The notes under the pieces: generated by a model
What the model was told of the DNA's origin: nothing
The model's database searches: none
Seen by the model: the letters and a program-made list of their open reading frames with translations, nothing else
Assembly (NCBI GenBank): GCA_937871705.1
Contig: CALMOO010000164.1
Location: forward strand, 1 to 5,859
Reading direction: 5' to 3'
Length of the DNA stretch: 5,859 nucleotides
Origin: an uncultured Hymenobacter sp.
GTDB lineage: Bacteria > Bacteroidota > Bacteroidia > Cytophagales > Hymenobacteraceae
Shown here: one piece after another, positions 1 through 5,859 of the stretch
Position numbering within the stretch: position 1 is the stretch's first letter
How the letters are laid out: the number at the start of each line of letters is the position of its first letter
Position numbers and translations under genes: made by a program

Positions 1-2221
1 CTTCCACGTCAGCCGAGTCATACACGTCGGCCCCATCAAGCGCGCTTTGCAGGTCATGCAGCTTATTTGGGTCCGTGGGCCCGCCCAAAATAGTCGTTTG
101 GTAATACGTCGCAAAAGCCGCCTCAATCACCGCCGGGTCGTTAAAAAAGTCCAATACCCCCGTGTCGTGCTTCTTGGGGTGCGCCCGGTTCAGCCGCGAC
201 AGGGTTTGCACCGCCTTGATGCCAGCCAGCGGCTTGTCCACGTACATCGTGTGCAGCAGCGGCTCGTCGTACCCTGTCTGAAACTTGTCGGCTACCACCA
301 GAAACCGGTAGTTGCCGAAGCGGAATTCCTTCTCAATATCGGCGCTGGCAAAGCCGTTGAGCGTTTCCTCGCTCACGTTCTTATCGCCGTAGGAATACTC
401 GCCCGAAAAGGCCACCATGGCCCGGTAAGGACTGTTTCGCTCCTGTAGGTAGGTCTGAATGGCGTGGTAGTATTCAACCGCCCGCGCAATGCCGTTGCAC
501 ACCACCATGGCCCGCGCCTGCTTGCCAATCTTGTGCTGCACGTGCTCGTGGAAATGGTCGACCAAGATTTCAGCCTTGCGCCGGATGGCCTTGTCGTGGC
601 TCTCCACGTACTGTCGCAGTTTCTTGGCTGCCTTGTGCTCGTCAAACTCCGGGTCGTCCTCTACCTTCTTCAGCAGCCGGTAGTAGCTGTTCACCGACGT
701 ATAGTTGCGCAGCACGTCTAGGATGAAGCCCTCCTGCATGGCCTGCTTCATGGCGTAGGTATGGAAAGGCCGAAACTTCGTTTCTTCCCCGTCCTGGTAC
801 GCTTCCCCGAATATCTCCAGCGTCCGCCCCTTGGGCGTGGCCGTGAAGGCGAAGTAGCTGGCATTGAGCAGCATCTTTCGCGACTTCATCAGGGCCGCAA
901 TTTTGTCCTCGGTCGTTTCTTCTTCCTCACCGTCGGTTTCCCCGTTTAGCGCCATGTTCATCTTGGCGGCCGTGCGGCCACCCTGGCTCGAATGGGCCTC
1001 GTCAATCAGCAGTGCGAAATTGCGCCCCTGCAGCTCGCCGCCAATGTCGTCGAGGATGAAGGGAAACTTCTGGACTGTCGTAATGATGATTTTCTTGCCG
1101 GCCTGCAGAAACTTGCGTAGGTCGCCACTCCGCTCTGCGTGGCCCACCATCGAGCCCACCTGCGCAAAGCCCCGGATAGTGTTGCGAATCTGCTTATCTA
1201 GGTTGCGCCGATCCGTCACCACCACCACCGAGTCCAGCAGCGCCGCCGTGCTGTCCTTTGCCTTCAGCCCCACCAGCTGCAGGGCCAGCCACGCAATAGA
1301 GTTGCTTTTGCCCGAGCCCGCCGAGTGCTGAATTAGATAGCGCCGTCCCACGCCCTTGACTTCCACGTCGGCCAGCAGGCTCCGCACCACTTCTAGCTGG
1401 TGGAAGCGCGGAAACACCGGCTTGCGCGACTTCTTGCCCTGCTCGTTCTCCACGTCCAGCACGGCCGCGTAGTTCTCCACTAGGTTGGCCACGTTGGCCT
1501 TGGTCAGCACCGCGCGCCACAGATAATCCGTTTTCAGGCCCTCCGGGTTGGGTGGGTTACCTGCCCCTTGCTCAGAGCCTTTGTTAAACGGCAGAAACCA
1601 AGAGGCCTTGCCCGCCAGCTCCGCGCAGAACTTCACCTGCTGGTCGTCCACGGCTAGGTGTACCATGGCGCGCCCCGGCTGAAACAGCAGGTCCCGCGGG
1701 TCGCGGTTCAATTGGTACTGCGCCACGGCATCGGCCACCGTCTGCTTGGTCAGGGTATTTTTCAGCTCCATCGTCAGCAGCGGCAGCCCGTTCAGAAACA
1801 CTACCACGTCCACCGAATTGGTGTGCTGGCTGCTGTAAAACAGCTGCCGCGTCACGCTGAATACATTTTTCGCGTGCAGTTTCGCCGCCTCCGCGTTGCC
1901 CGCTGAGGGCGTGGCATAGTACAGAGCCACCGTGGCCGGTCCGTGCTTGATGCCCTGCCGCAGCACGTCCACCACGCCGCGCTTGGTAATCTCCCCGCGC
2001 AGCCGCTCCAGAAACTTCTGCCGCTCCGAGGGTACCTCTAGCTTCAGCTGGTCCACCGTGGGCCGCTGCGTCTCGTTTAGAAAAGCCCACAGCTTCGGCA
2101 GGTCCAGCGCCAGTGCCTTGTCGTAGTCGTTGGACTGTCCTGGTTGGTAGCCCGCGTCATCGCGCAGCGACTCTACGATGATGGTTTCCAGGCCTTTTTC
2201 GCTTGTATCAGTTGTTTTCAT
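1..2221 (-). CDS. hsdR: Type I restriction-modification restriction (motor/nuclease) subunit HsdR, partial at 3' end
   Basis: The first 740 codons of the ATP-dependent translocase and endonuclease subunit, with no stop or frameshift; the C-terminus (roughly 250-300 residues in typical HsdR) lies beyond base 1. The nuclease domain has D138 and E152-x-K154 in VDVVVFLNGLPLLTMELKN, the PD-(D/E)xK pattern of HsdR_N with the same D-to-E spacing as recalled for EcoR124I. The SF2 motor shows Walker A HSAGSGKS (299-306), DEAH box IDEAHSSQ (406-413), motif III FTATP (459-463), motif V VVADKFQTGYDEP (642-654) and motif VI QTLSRLNRA (672-680). A short acidic insert (about 427-439) lies between the DEAH box and motif III. 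All visible motifs are intact, so the protein should be active if the rest is whole. The ATG at 2221 is 3 bp past the upstream stop and gives the family-typical N-terminus; no strong ribosome binding site is seen, so coupling to the upstream gene is likely. Confidence 0.96.
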   Translation of the reverse strand, partial: MKTTDTSEKGLETIIVESLRDDAGYQPGQSNDYDKALALDLPKLWAFLNETQRPTVDQLKLEVPSERQKFLERLRGEITKRGVVDVLRQGIKHGPATVALYYATPSAGNAEAAKLHAKNVFSVTRQLFYSSQHTNSVDVVVFLNGLPLLTMELKNTLTKQTVADAVAQYQLNRDPRDLLFQPGRAMVHLAVDDQQVKFCAELAGKASWFLPFNKGSEQGAGNPPNPEGLKTDYLWRAVLTKANVANLVENYAAVLDVENEQGKKSRKPVFPRFHQLEVVRSLLADVEVKGVGRRYLIQHSAGSGKSNSIAWLALQLVGLKAKDSTAALLDSVVVVTDRRNLDKQIRNTIRGFAQVGSMVGHAERSGDLRKFLQAGKKIIITTVQKFPFILDDIGGELQGRNFALLIDEAHSSQGGRTAAKMNMALNGETDGEEEETTEDKIAALMKSRKMLLNASYFAFTATPKGRTLEIFGEAYQDGEETKFRPFHTYAMKQAMQEGFILDVLRNYTSVNSYYRLLKKVEDDPEFDEHKAAKKLRQYVESHDKAIRRKAEILVDHFHEHVQHKIGKQARAMVVCNGIARAVEYYHAIQTYLQERNSPYRAMVAFSGEYSYGDKNVSEETLNGFASADIEKEFRFGNYRFLVVADKFQTGYDEPLLHTMYVDKPLAGIKAVQTLSRLNRAHPKKHDTGVLDFFNDPAVIEAAFATYYQTTILGGPTDPNKLHDLQSALDGADVYDSADVE

Positions 2222-2224
2222 CAG

Positions 2225-2836
2225 CTAGCAGTTAGCACGCAGGTAAACTAATAAGCGGTGAGCATGGGGCGCCCCAGCTTCCACCACGGCTGGATTCAAT
2301 TCTGCCAACAAGTCGAACGAATGACCGCCCTTGCTGTAGCCTCGCTTCGACGTAGCGGCGGTCGCCTTTTTCAACGCTCTAAACACCTCGGGTTTCGGCA
2401 CCGCCTCTTTTTGCGAGCGAGCCGGCAGAGCGCTGGCGTCGAAATGACGGCCATAGAATTCTTCCGTGGTTTTCCAATCCACCAGAAACCAGGTTTCCAT
2501 GCACACAGTCATCACCTGCGCGTGGTCGTTTGTGGCGCCCGGCGGACGAGTCCACGGGTCGCCCCGGTTGATGAAGTGCTGCCACGGGTCCAGCGTCAGG
2601 CCTGTCGCAGGGTCGGGATTAGTTATCAGGTCTTCGCTATCGACCAGCAAAATGGCTTTTTTGCCTTGCCGCCGAGCCTCACAGAAAGCCTCGTACGCCG
2701 AATTGCGCGACCCGCATGGGTACACCCTGGGCAAGCGGCCCTTTAAGCCGGCTTTCTCAAAAAACATGCTAAAGCCGCGTCGGCAGGCGCGATGTAGTGC
2801 ATCGTAGTCGCCGCCACCTTCTACAAATATATTCAT
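2225..2836 (-). CDS. DUF4276-family TOPRIM-like protein, probable effector partner of the ATPase
   Basis: A complete 203-residue protein that I recognise as DUF4276-like. The N-terminus is MNIFVEGGGD, a beta strand ending in an acidic residue (E6). AILLVDSEDLI (61-71) follows, with D66, E68 and D69 as candidate metal ligands. This E plus D-rich pattern matches the TOPRIM fold, to which I recall DUF4276 being related. Other family-like blocks are ATNDHAQVMTVCMETWFLVD (101-120) and SKGGHSFDLLAELNP (168-182). No signal peptide or membrane segment is seen. It starts 9 bp after the ATPase stop and ends 3 bp before hsdR, so it is surely co-transcribed with both. TOPRIM proteins paired with ABC-type ATPases (PARIS AriB, OLD) act as nucleases, and by analogy this may cut DNA or RNA, such as tRNA, once released or activated. 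That activity is inference; the gene family and the pairing are what the sequence shows. Confidence 0.82.
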   Translation of the reverse strand: MNIFVEGGGDYDALHRACRRGFSMFFEKAGLKGRLPRVYPCGSRNSAYEAFCEARRQGKKAILLVDSEDLITNPDPATGLTLDPWQHFINRGDPWTRPPGATNDHAQVMTVCMETWFLVDWKTTEEFYGRHFDASALPARSQKEAVPKPEVFRALKKATAATSKRGYSKGGHSFDLLAELNPAVVEAGAPHAHRLLVYLRANC

Positions 2837-2845
2837 AAATGCGGC

Positions 2846-4102
2846 TTACCAGCGGTTGCCGTTGCCGGCTTCGTCACCCAAAAAACCCCGGCTCCACAGG
2901 TTGCCCAGGCTGCCGTATTGCTTCAACCAGTTGGCTAATTCCTCGCTCTTTAGGCGCTCCATCACGGTGCTGCCGTCCCGCTTGCCGCACACAATTACAT
3001 CTTCCGGCGAGTCCGTCAGCGTGTCAATCAGCACCCGCGAGTGGGTGGTCACAATCAGCTGCGTCCGCGTCGATGCCTCCTTGATGAGCTTCCCCACCGC
3101 TACCACAGCATCAGGGTGCAGACCCAGTTCCGGCTCTTCCAGACAGATGAGCGGCGGCGGCGTGGGGTGTAGCAAAATGGCAAGCAAGCACAAAAAACGC
3201 AACGTGCCATCAGATAATCGAGAGGCAGGAATTAGGCGCTTGCCTTCGCGCAAAAACAATTCTACATAGCCAGCTTGAACGAAGGTTTCGTAATCATCTA
3301 TGCCTTCATAGAGTTCATTCAAGAGTGCTAGCAATTGAATTTTAACTGCTGATTCACGTCTAAGTTGGTTCAGAATTAGAGCTAGGTTGCTTCCTTCCTC
3401 ACGAAGAAAATTACTAGGTGAATCAGCTCGTTGTGGTTGCCTAATTGACGAAGCGCTGCCAAATGACCAGTTTCGAAAAAAAACAATTCCTTCGTAAGCC
3501 TCACTCAGGCGGGCAAACTCAGGATATGTTTTATTATCCCGAAGTTGAGCTAGGATTGAGCTTTTAGAGCTTACTCGTGACGCGTCGATATACCGTTTTT
3601 TATTGCCGGCTATAAGTCTTGCATTATTAGTAGACTTAACATCGAATAAATAAACACTATGAGCATTTTCAGTTGTGAATAAAATATCATCAGCAAATAT
3701 TCTGACTGATTCACGTTGAACTCGAAACTGATAATCTGCCTCACCAAACTCTAAATCATGGACTAAATAGTCTTCTTTCAAAGGTTCTATCATGATTTTT
3801 AAGCTTGCCGTCTGATGAAAAGAATCATTTCTAAACCAATCCTTGATAGTGCTATTCCCCACGCGGAAAGGCTCGTTTGCATCAGTTGCTAATGCTGGCA
3901 GTAAGCTGAGACAAGCAAGCAAATTAGATTTGCCCGAGCCGTTCGGCCCAATCAGCACGTTCAGAGTGCGGAGCTCCAACTCCGGCGTGTCGGGGCCAAA
4001 GGAAAGGATGTTGCGCAGCGTGATGGACCGCAGTAGCCGCACATCGGGCTCGGTTGTGCCGGCCGGCCGGTTGGCGAGCTTCGGTGGCTTATTCTCTTCC
4101 AT
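2846..4102 (-). CDS. ABC/OLD-type AAA_21 ATPase of a two-gene defence module
   Basis: A predicted cytoplasmic ATPase of 418 residues, related to the ATPase half of OLD-family proteins. Seen directly: an N-terminal strand region (RSITLRNILSFG, about 25-36), Walker A GPNGSGKS (52-59), a degenerate ABC signature RLSDGT (295-300), Walker B ICLEEPELGLHP (319-330) with E323 as likely catalytic glutamate, and the H-loop TTHS (352-355). Residues 75-287 between Walker A and the signature are not recognisable and are encoded by AT-rich DNA. No TOPRIM, HEPN or other nuclease motif follows the H-loop; only about 60 residues remain. The effector is therefore probably the next gene, 9 bp downstream. The ATG at 4102 is preferred: it overlaps the hsdS end by 14 bp and has GGAA with a 7-nt spacer. 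A GTG at 4132 would add 10 residues but has AGGAGA directly abutting it with no spacer. The family is sure; a role as phage sensor or activator of the neighbouring protein is inferred from PARIS-like systems. Confidence 0.9.
   Translation of the reverse strand: MEENKPPKLANRPAGTTEPDVRLLRSITLRNILSFGPDTPELELRTLNVLIGPNGSGKSNLLACLSLLPALATDANEPFRVGNSTIKDWFRNDSFHQTASLKIMIEPLKEDYLVHDLEFGEADYQFRVQRESVRIFADDILFTTENAHSVYLFDVKSTNNARLIAGNKKRYIDASRVSSKSSILAQLRDNKTYPEFARLSEAYEGIVFFRNWSFGSASSIRQPQRADSPSNFLREEGSNLALILNQLRRESAVKIQLLALLNELYEGIDDYETFVQAGYVELFLREGKRLIPASRLSDGTLRFLCLLAILLHPTPPPLICLEEPELGLHPDAVVAVGKLIKEASTRTQLIVTTHSRVLIDTLTDSPEDVIVCGKRDGSTVMERLKSEELANWLKQYGSLGNLWSRGFLGDEAGNGNRW
3240..3870 (-). other. 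AT-rich island covering the central region of the ATPase gene
   Basis: The part encoding about residues 78-287, between Walker A and the ABC signature, is AT-rich. A hand count gives 32% GC for 3661-3720, against 63% for 3961-4020 just before Walker A. The reading frame is continuous across it. The nucleotide-binding halves on either side look like the GC-rich host-like DNA. Boundaries are approximate. Confidence 0.65.
4089..4102 (-). other. 14-bp overlap of hsdS 3' end with ATPase start
   Basis: The ATPase ATG at 4102 lies inside the last codons of hsdS, whose TAA stop is at 4091-4089. A weak GGAA stands 7 nt before the ATG. The overlap ties translation of the ATPase to hsdS, so the defence module is integrated into the operon and not an autonomously promoted insert. 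Confidence 0.65.
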
Positions 4103-5501
4103 CTTCGGTTTCCAGTACGGGTTCTTTCTCACTCTCCTCGTCTTCCAGCTCCAGCTCGTCCTCGGCCGGCAGCTCCAGGCCGCTAACCGCGTCCGCCAGG
4201 TGCCGTACGTCCACCCGGCCCGTTACCACGTCGGCAATCAGGCGGGTGCGGTATTCCTGAATTAGCTCGATTTCGCGTTGGGCGCGGGCAATGGTTTGGT
4301 CGAGTAAATAGGCTTGATTTAAAGCAGACTCAACAATAGATTTCTGTTCAGCTAATGGAGGAACAGCCATTAAGGTGTTGTTGAGAATACTACTGCTCAA
4401 AATAGGGATGGTTGCGTTAAGAGCCTGCGCACGCAAATGCTTCTCTAATAATTGTGCTTGAAGTCCTGCAAACTCAACATCTATAACTCTCAAATTCAAT
4501 TCAAAAGCTGTTACCTGTTGATTACATGACCCTTCATTCAATAATAGAGCTGACTTGCCAACTGTAGCACCTATTACTATAAACATTAGTGAATTAGCCT
4601 TAATCCGACGAGCTTTACCATCAGTAAATGCTTTTTCGGATAGGGACTTTACCGGCGCGCTTAATTCTAATTGTCCTTTAAAACTTCCTGGTCCGTACCA
4701 AGGAACTGTACCGTTTTCAAAATAGATAGTCTCATCACTTGGCGGAGTGGCACCGTTTTGAATTTTAGTGGCGAGGTGCTTAAGTGGAACTAGCTCCCAA
4801 TGCGCCGGTACTTCCCCCATCCACGCCACGCCCGACTCTTTGCGAGGCGCGTCCGCGTCCAGCCCCTGCGTCAGGGCCCGGTGAATGAGAGCCTGCTTTT
4901 GCTCCGTCAGCAGCTTGATGAGTTGGCGTTTGTTGCGTAGCAGCCGCGCTATCTGCCGGGTTTTGCCATCCAGAAACGCCACAATGCGCTGCTGCTCCGG
5001 CAGCAGGGGCAGCAACACCTTGATTTGCTTGAAATCATCATAGCGCATGTCCCATTGGCCCACCCGAACACCGAAAGAAATGCTATTGTAAACGGCAACG
5101 TAGGGACGTGAGCGAAGTAGCATGTTGAGATACCGCTTGTCAATATCTGCCCTGGTTACGGCACATACAATGTATGCCGGGCTCACAATGCCATGATGGG
5201 AAGAAATGCCAAGCGAGCCTTGCCAGGTCTTCATTTTGTTAAGCACCAGATAGCCCGGCTCAACAACTTTATAAGCTGCTAAATCAGCTCCGTCAGCGTT
5301 ATGGTTGTCGTCGCGGGAGCTTTTCGGTATCACTCCATATTCGCGGTAAACAGAGAGAAGCTGCAAGTCCGGCCGGTTCCGAATATTCCGAACCTCGGTG
5401 ATTGCTCGAATCGAAACTTGTTCCCAATGCGCGGGCACTTCCGCCAGCCAGGGCAGGCCGGCGGGCTTGTAATCGGGGTAGGAAGGCAGGAGCTGGTTCA
5501 T
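4089..5501 (-). CDS. hsdS: Type I restriction-modification specificity subunit HsdS
   Basis: A 470-residue DNA-recognition subunit that would bind HsdM (and HsdR) and choose the bipartite target site. It has the usual two-fold layout. Half one opens with YKPAGLPWLAEVPAHWE (about residues 11-27), carries TRD1 (about 28-160), and ends in LLPEQQRIVAFLDGK and a helical spacer (about 165-215). Half two opens with KESGVAWMGEVPAHWE (221-236), carries TRD2 (about 237-375), and ends with PPLAEQKSIV and a second long helix to about residue 433. Both halves match the Methylase_S family, and the length is normal for a two-TRD HsdS. The C-terminus (about 445-470) is a strongly acidic tail. The ATG at 5501 is chosen because it forms an ATGA overlap with the upstream stop and sits just before the family N-terminus. 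The frame stays open upstream to 5816, but that stretch is a shadow of the upstream gene. TRD2 is AT-richer than the rest. The recognition sequence cannot be read from this. Confidence 0.96.
   Translation of the reverse strand: MNQLLPSYPDYKPAGLPWLAEVPAHWEQVSIRAITEVRNIRNRPDLQLLSVYREYGVIPKSSRDDNHNADGADLAAYKVVEPGYLVLNKMKTWQGSLGISSHHGIVSPAYIVCAVTRADIDKRYLNMLLRSRPYVAVYNSISFGVRVGQWDMRYDDFKQIKVLLPLLPEQQRIVAFLDGKTRQIARLLRNKRQLIKLLTEQKQALIHRALTQGLDADAPRKESGVAWMGEVPAHWELVPLKHLATKIQNGATPPSDETIYFENGTVPWYGPGSFKGQLELSAPVKSLSEKAFTDGKARRIKANSLMFIVIGATVGKSALLLNEGSCNQQVTAFELNLRVIDVEFAGLQAQLLEKHLRAQALNATIPILSSSILNNTLMAVPPLAEQKSIVESALNQAYLLDQTIARAQREIELIQEYRTRLIADVVTGRVDVRHLADAVSGLELPAEDELELEDEESEKEPVLETEDGRE
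4310..4790 (-). other. AT-rich island covering TRD2 of hsdS
   Basis: By eye this stretch is clearly AT-richer than its flanks. Hand counts give 38% GC for 4501-4560 and 37% for 4561-4620, against 62% for 4861-4920 in the central conserved region of the same gene. The boundaries fall near the second EVPAHWE repeat and the start of the final helix, that is, at TRD borders. This suggests acquisition of TRD2 from another source. Boundaries are approximate. Confidence 0.65.
4796..4823 (-). repeat. Direct repeat in hsdS, copy 2 (start of TRD2 half)
   Basis: A 28-bp stretch matching 5423-5450 at 24 of 28 positions by hand alignment, 627 bp apart and in the same orientation. It encodes the EVPAHWE motif (with the preceding residues) that opens each half of HsdS. 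Such repeats are part of the two-fold gene structure and can serve as homology for exchange of target-recognition domains. Confidence 0.8.
5423..5450 (-). repeat. Direct repeat in hsdS, copy 1 (start of TRD1 half)
   Basis: The partner of the repeat at 4796-4823, sharing an exact 10-bp block (cccaatgcgc on the plus strand) and differing at 4 of 28 positions. It encodes the EVPAHWE motif at HsdS residues 21-27. The two copies flank TRD1 and the central spacer. Confidence 0.8.
5498..5501 (-). other. ATGA stop/start overlap between HNH gene and hsdS
   Basis: The hsdS ATG (5501-5499) and the TGA stop of the upstream gene (5500-5498) overlap by one base less than a full codon on each side, forming ATGA. 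This is a classic sign of translational coupling and fixes the hsdS start. The preceding leader is A-rich (AAAGAAATA) and has no clear Shine-Dalgarno. Confidence 0.85.
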
Positions 5502-5859
5502 AGGTCTAGTATTTCTTTGCCGGCATCCAGAGTCACAGGCTTGCCCATGGCCTCGCCGATGAGGGCCAGAATGTCGCGGGCCCGCAGGTTGTAGCAGGCC
5601 GTAAAGTCGTCGGCCCCCAGCAGGTCGGGGGCCAGCAGGTGGGTGGTCAGGCGGGCCGCCTGGGCCGTGGTCGACAGGCCACTTTCGTCGCGCAGCTTTT
5701 TCAGGTAATGGCTCGGCGCATTGCCGCCAATCTTGCGGTTGGTGCGGGCCGAGAGCGGCGTTTTGTTGATAATACTGTCGAAAATAGTGGCCGGCAGCCC
5801 CCGGTCCTGGCACCACTTTTTCGGAAACACGTGATGAATGTCCACGCCCTCGTCAAAGT
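5498..5859 (-). CDS. GmrSD/DUF262-type protein, C-terminal HNH-like part (partial at 5' end)
   Basis: This is the last 119 residues of a protein whose N-terminus lies beyond the window; the frame is open to the edge. Near its start is DIHHVFPKKW, followed about 20 residues later by INKTPLSARTNRKIGG and a PSHYL motif. The paired His plus downstream Asn/Arg pattern is that of the His-Me finger (HNH) nuclease part found at the C-terminus of DUF262/GmrSD-family proteins. GmrSD enzymes are known to cleave modified DNA, and DUF262 proteins often sit inside type I R-M operons; the substrate here cannot be told. The GTG at 5845 is not a convincing start because it falls inside the HNH motif, so the gene is simply cut by the window edge. 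Its TGA stop overlaps the ATG of hsdS. I infer that the missing upstream part carries the DUF262 ParB-like domain; the family call is fairly sure, the function less so. Confidence 0.8.
   Translation of the reverse strand, partial: FDEGVDIHHVFPKKWCQDRGLPATIFDSIINKTPLSARTNRKIGGNAPSHYLKKLRDESGLSTTAQAARLTTHLLAPDLLGADDFTACYNLRARDILALIGEAMGKPVTLDAGKEILDL

Noticed and set aside
864..1331. Plus-strand open frame of 155 residues, and similar ones at 47-448, 2258-2746 and 3843-4265
   Set aside because: They are antisense to hsdR, the TOPRIM gene and the ATPase/hsdS junction, have low-complexity or Arg/Ser/Pro-rich translations, and show no recognisable motif.
1194..2090. Minus-strand open frames 1194-1520 and 1584-2090
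   Set aside because: They are out-of-frame shadows of hsdR, which reads through this region without interruption with all motifs in place.
2837..2845. Possible promoter between the ATPase and TOPRIM genes
   Set aside because: Only 9 bp separate the genes and no Bacteroidota-type -7/-33 elements could be supported there.
2225..4102. Identification as canonical PARIS (AriA/AriB) or AbiL (with RloB)
   Set aside because: The small protein looks like DUF4276, not DUF4435 or RloB, and is shorter than AriB; only the organisation is shared.
4103..4132. GTG start at 4132 for the ATPase
   Set aside because: AGGAGA abuts the GTG with no spacer and the overlap with hsdS would be 44 bp; the ATG at 4102 has a better spacing and shorter overlap. 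Not excluded.
4089..5816. A 575-residue version of HsdS starting at 5816
   Set aside because: The first 105 residues are Pro/Arg/Gly-rich and overlap the HNH gene in another frame; the ATG at 5501 with ATGA overlap matches the family N-terminus.
5498..5845. A complete 115-residue HNH protein starting with GTG at 5845
   Set aside because: The frame continues upstream to the window edge and the GTG lies within the conserved motif before DIHH, so the gene is truncated by the window.

Overview
The window is one continuous minus-strand stretch of a type I restriction-modification (R-M) operon. Read in the direction of transcription (from 5859 down to 1) it holds five genes. They are the C-terminal end of a GmrSD/DUF262-like protein with an HNH-type motif, a complete hsdS (specificity subunit), a complete ABC/OLD-type AAA_21 ATPase, a complete small TOPRIM-like DUF4276-family protein, and the first 740 codons of hsdR (restriction subunit). 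The hsdM methyltransferase gene is not in the window; it would be expected beyond 5859. The last part of hsdR lies beyond base 1.

The genes are packed as in a single operon. The HNH gene and hsdS share an ATGA overlap, hsdS and the ATPase overlap by 14 bp with the preferred start, the ATPase and TOPRIM genes are 9 bp apart, and the TOPRIM stop and hsdR start are separated by 3 bp. No gap is large enough for an internal promoter or terminator, and I see no tRNA, rRNA, CRISPR array, insertion sequence or plus-strand gene. The plus-strand open frames are antisense shadows in GC-rich coding DNA.

The most interesting part is the ATPase plus TOPRIM-like pair inserted between hsdS and hsdR. The ATPase has Walker A, a degenerate ABC signature, Walker B and an H-loop, but no nuclease domain. 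The next gene supplies a small protein with a TOPRIM-like acidic pattern. This is the same logic as split OLD-like defence systems such as PARIS (AriA/AriB), but with a DUF4276 partner instead of DUF4435. Its place inside an R-M operon suggests, as inference, a second-line defence tied to restriction, for example a guard against anti-restriction proteins. Base composition is mosaic: the middle of the ATPase and the second target-recognition half of hsdS are clearly AT-richer than the GC-rich conserved parts of the same genes, as expected for modules exchanged by recombination.

The organism is probably a moderately GC-rich member of the Bacteroidota (a Hymenobacter-like cytophagal lineage is my best guess). 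This rests on weak or absent Shine-Dalgarno sequences, A-rich leader sequence and the general look of the proteins, so it is tentative.
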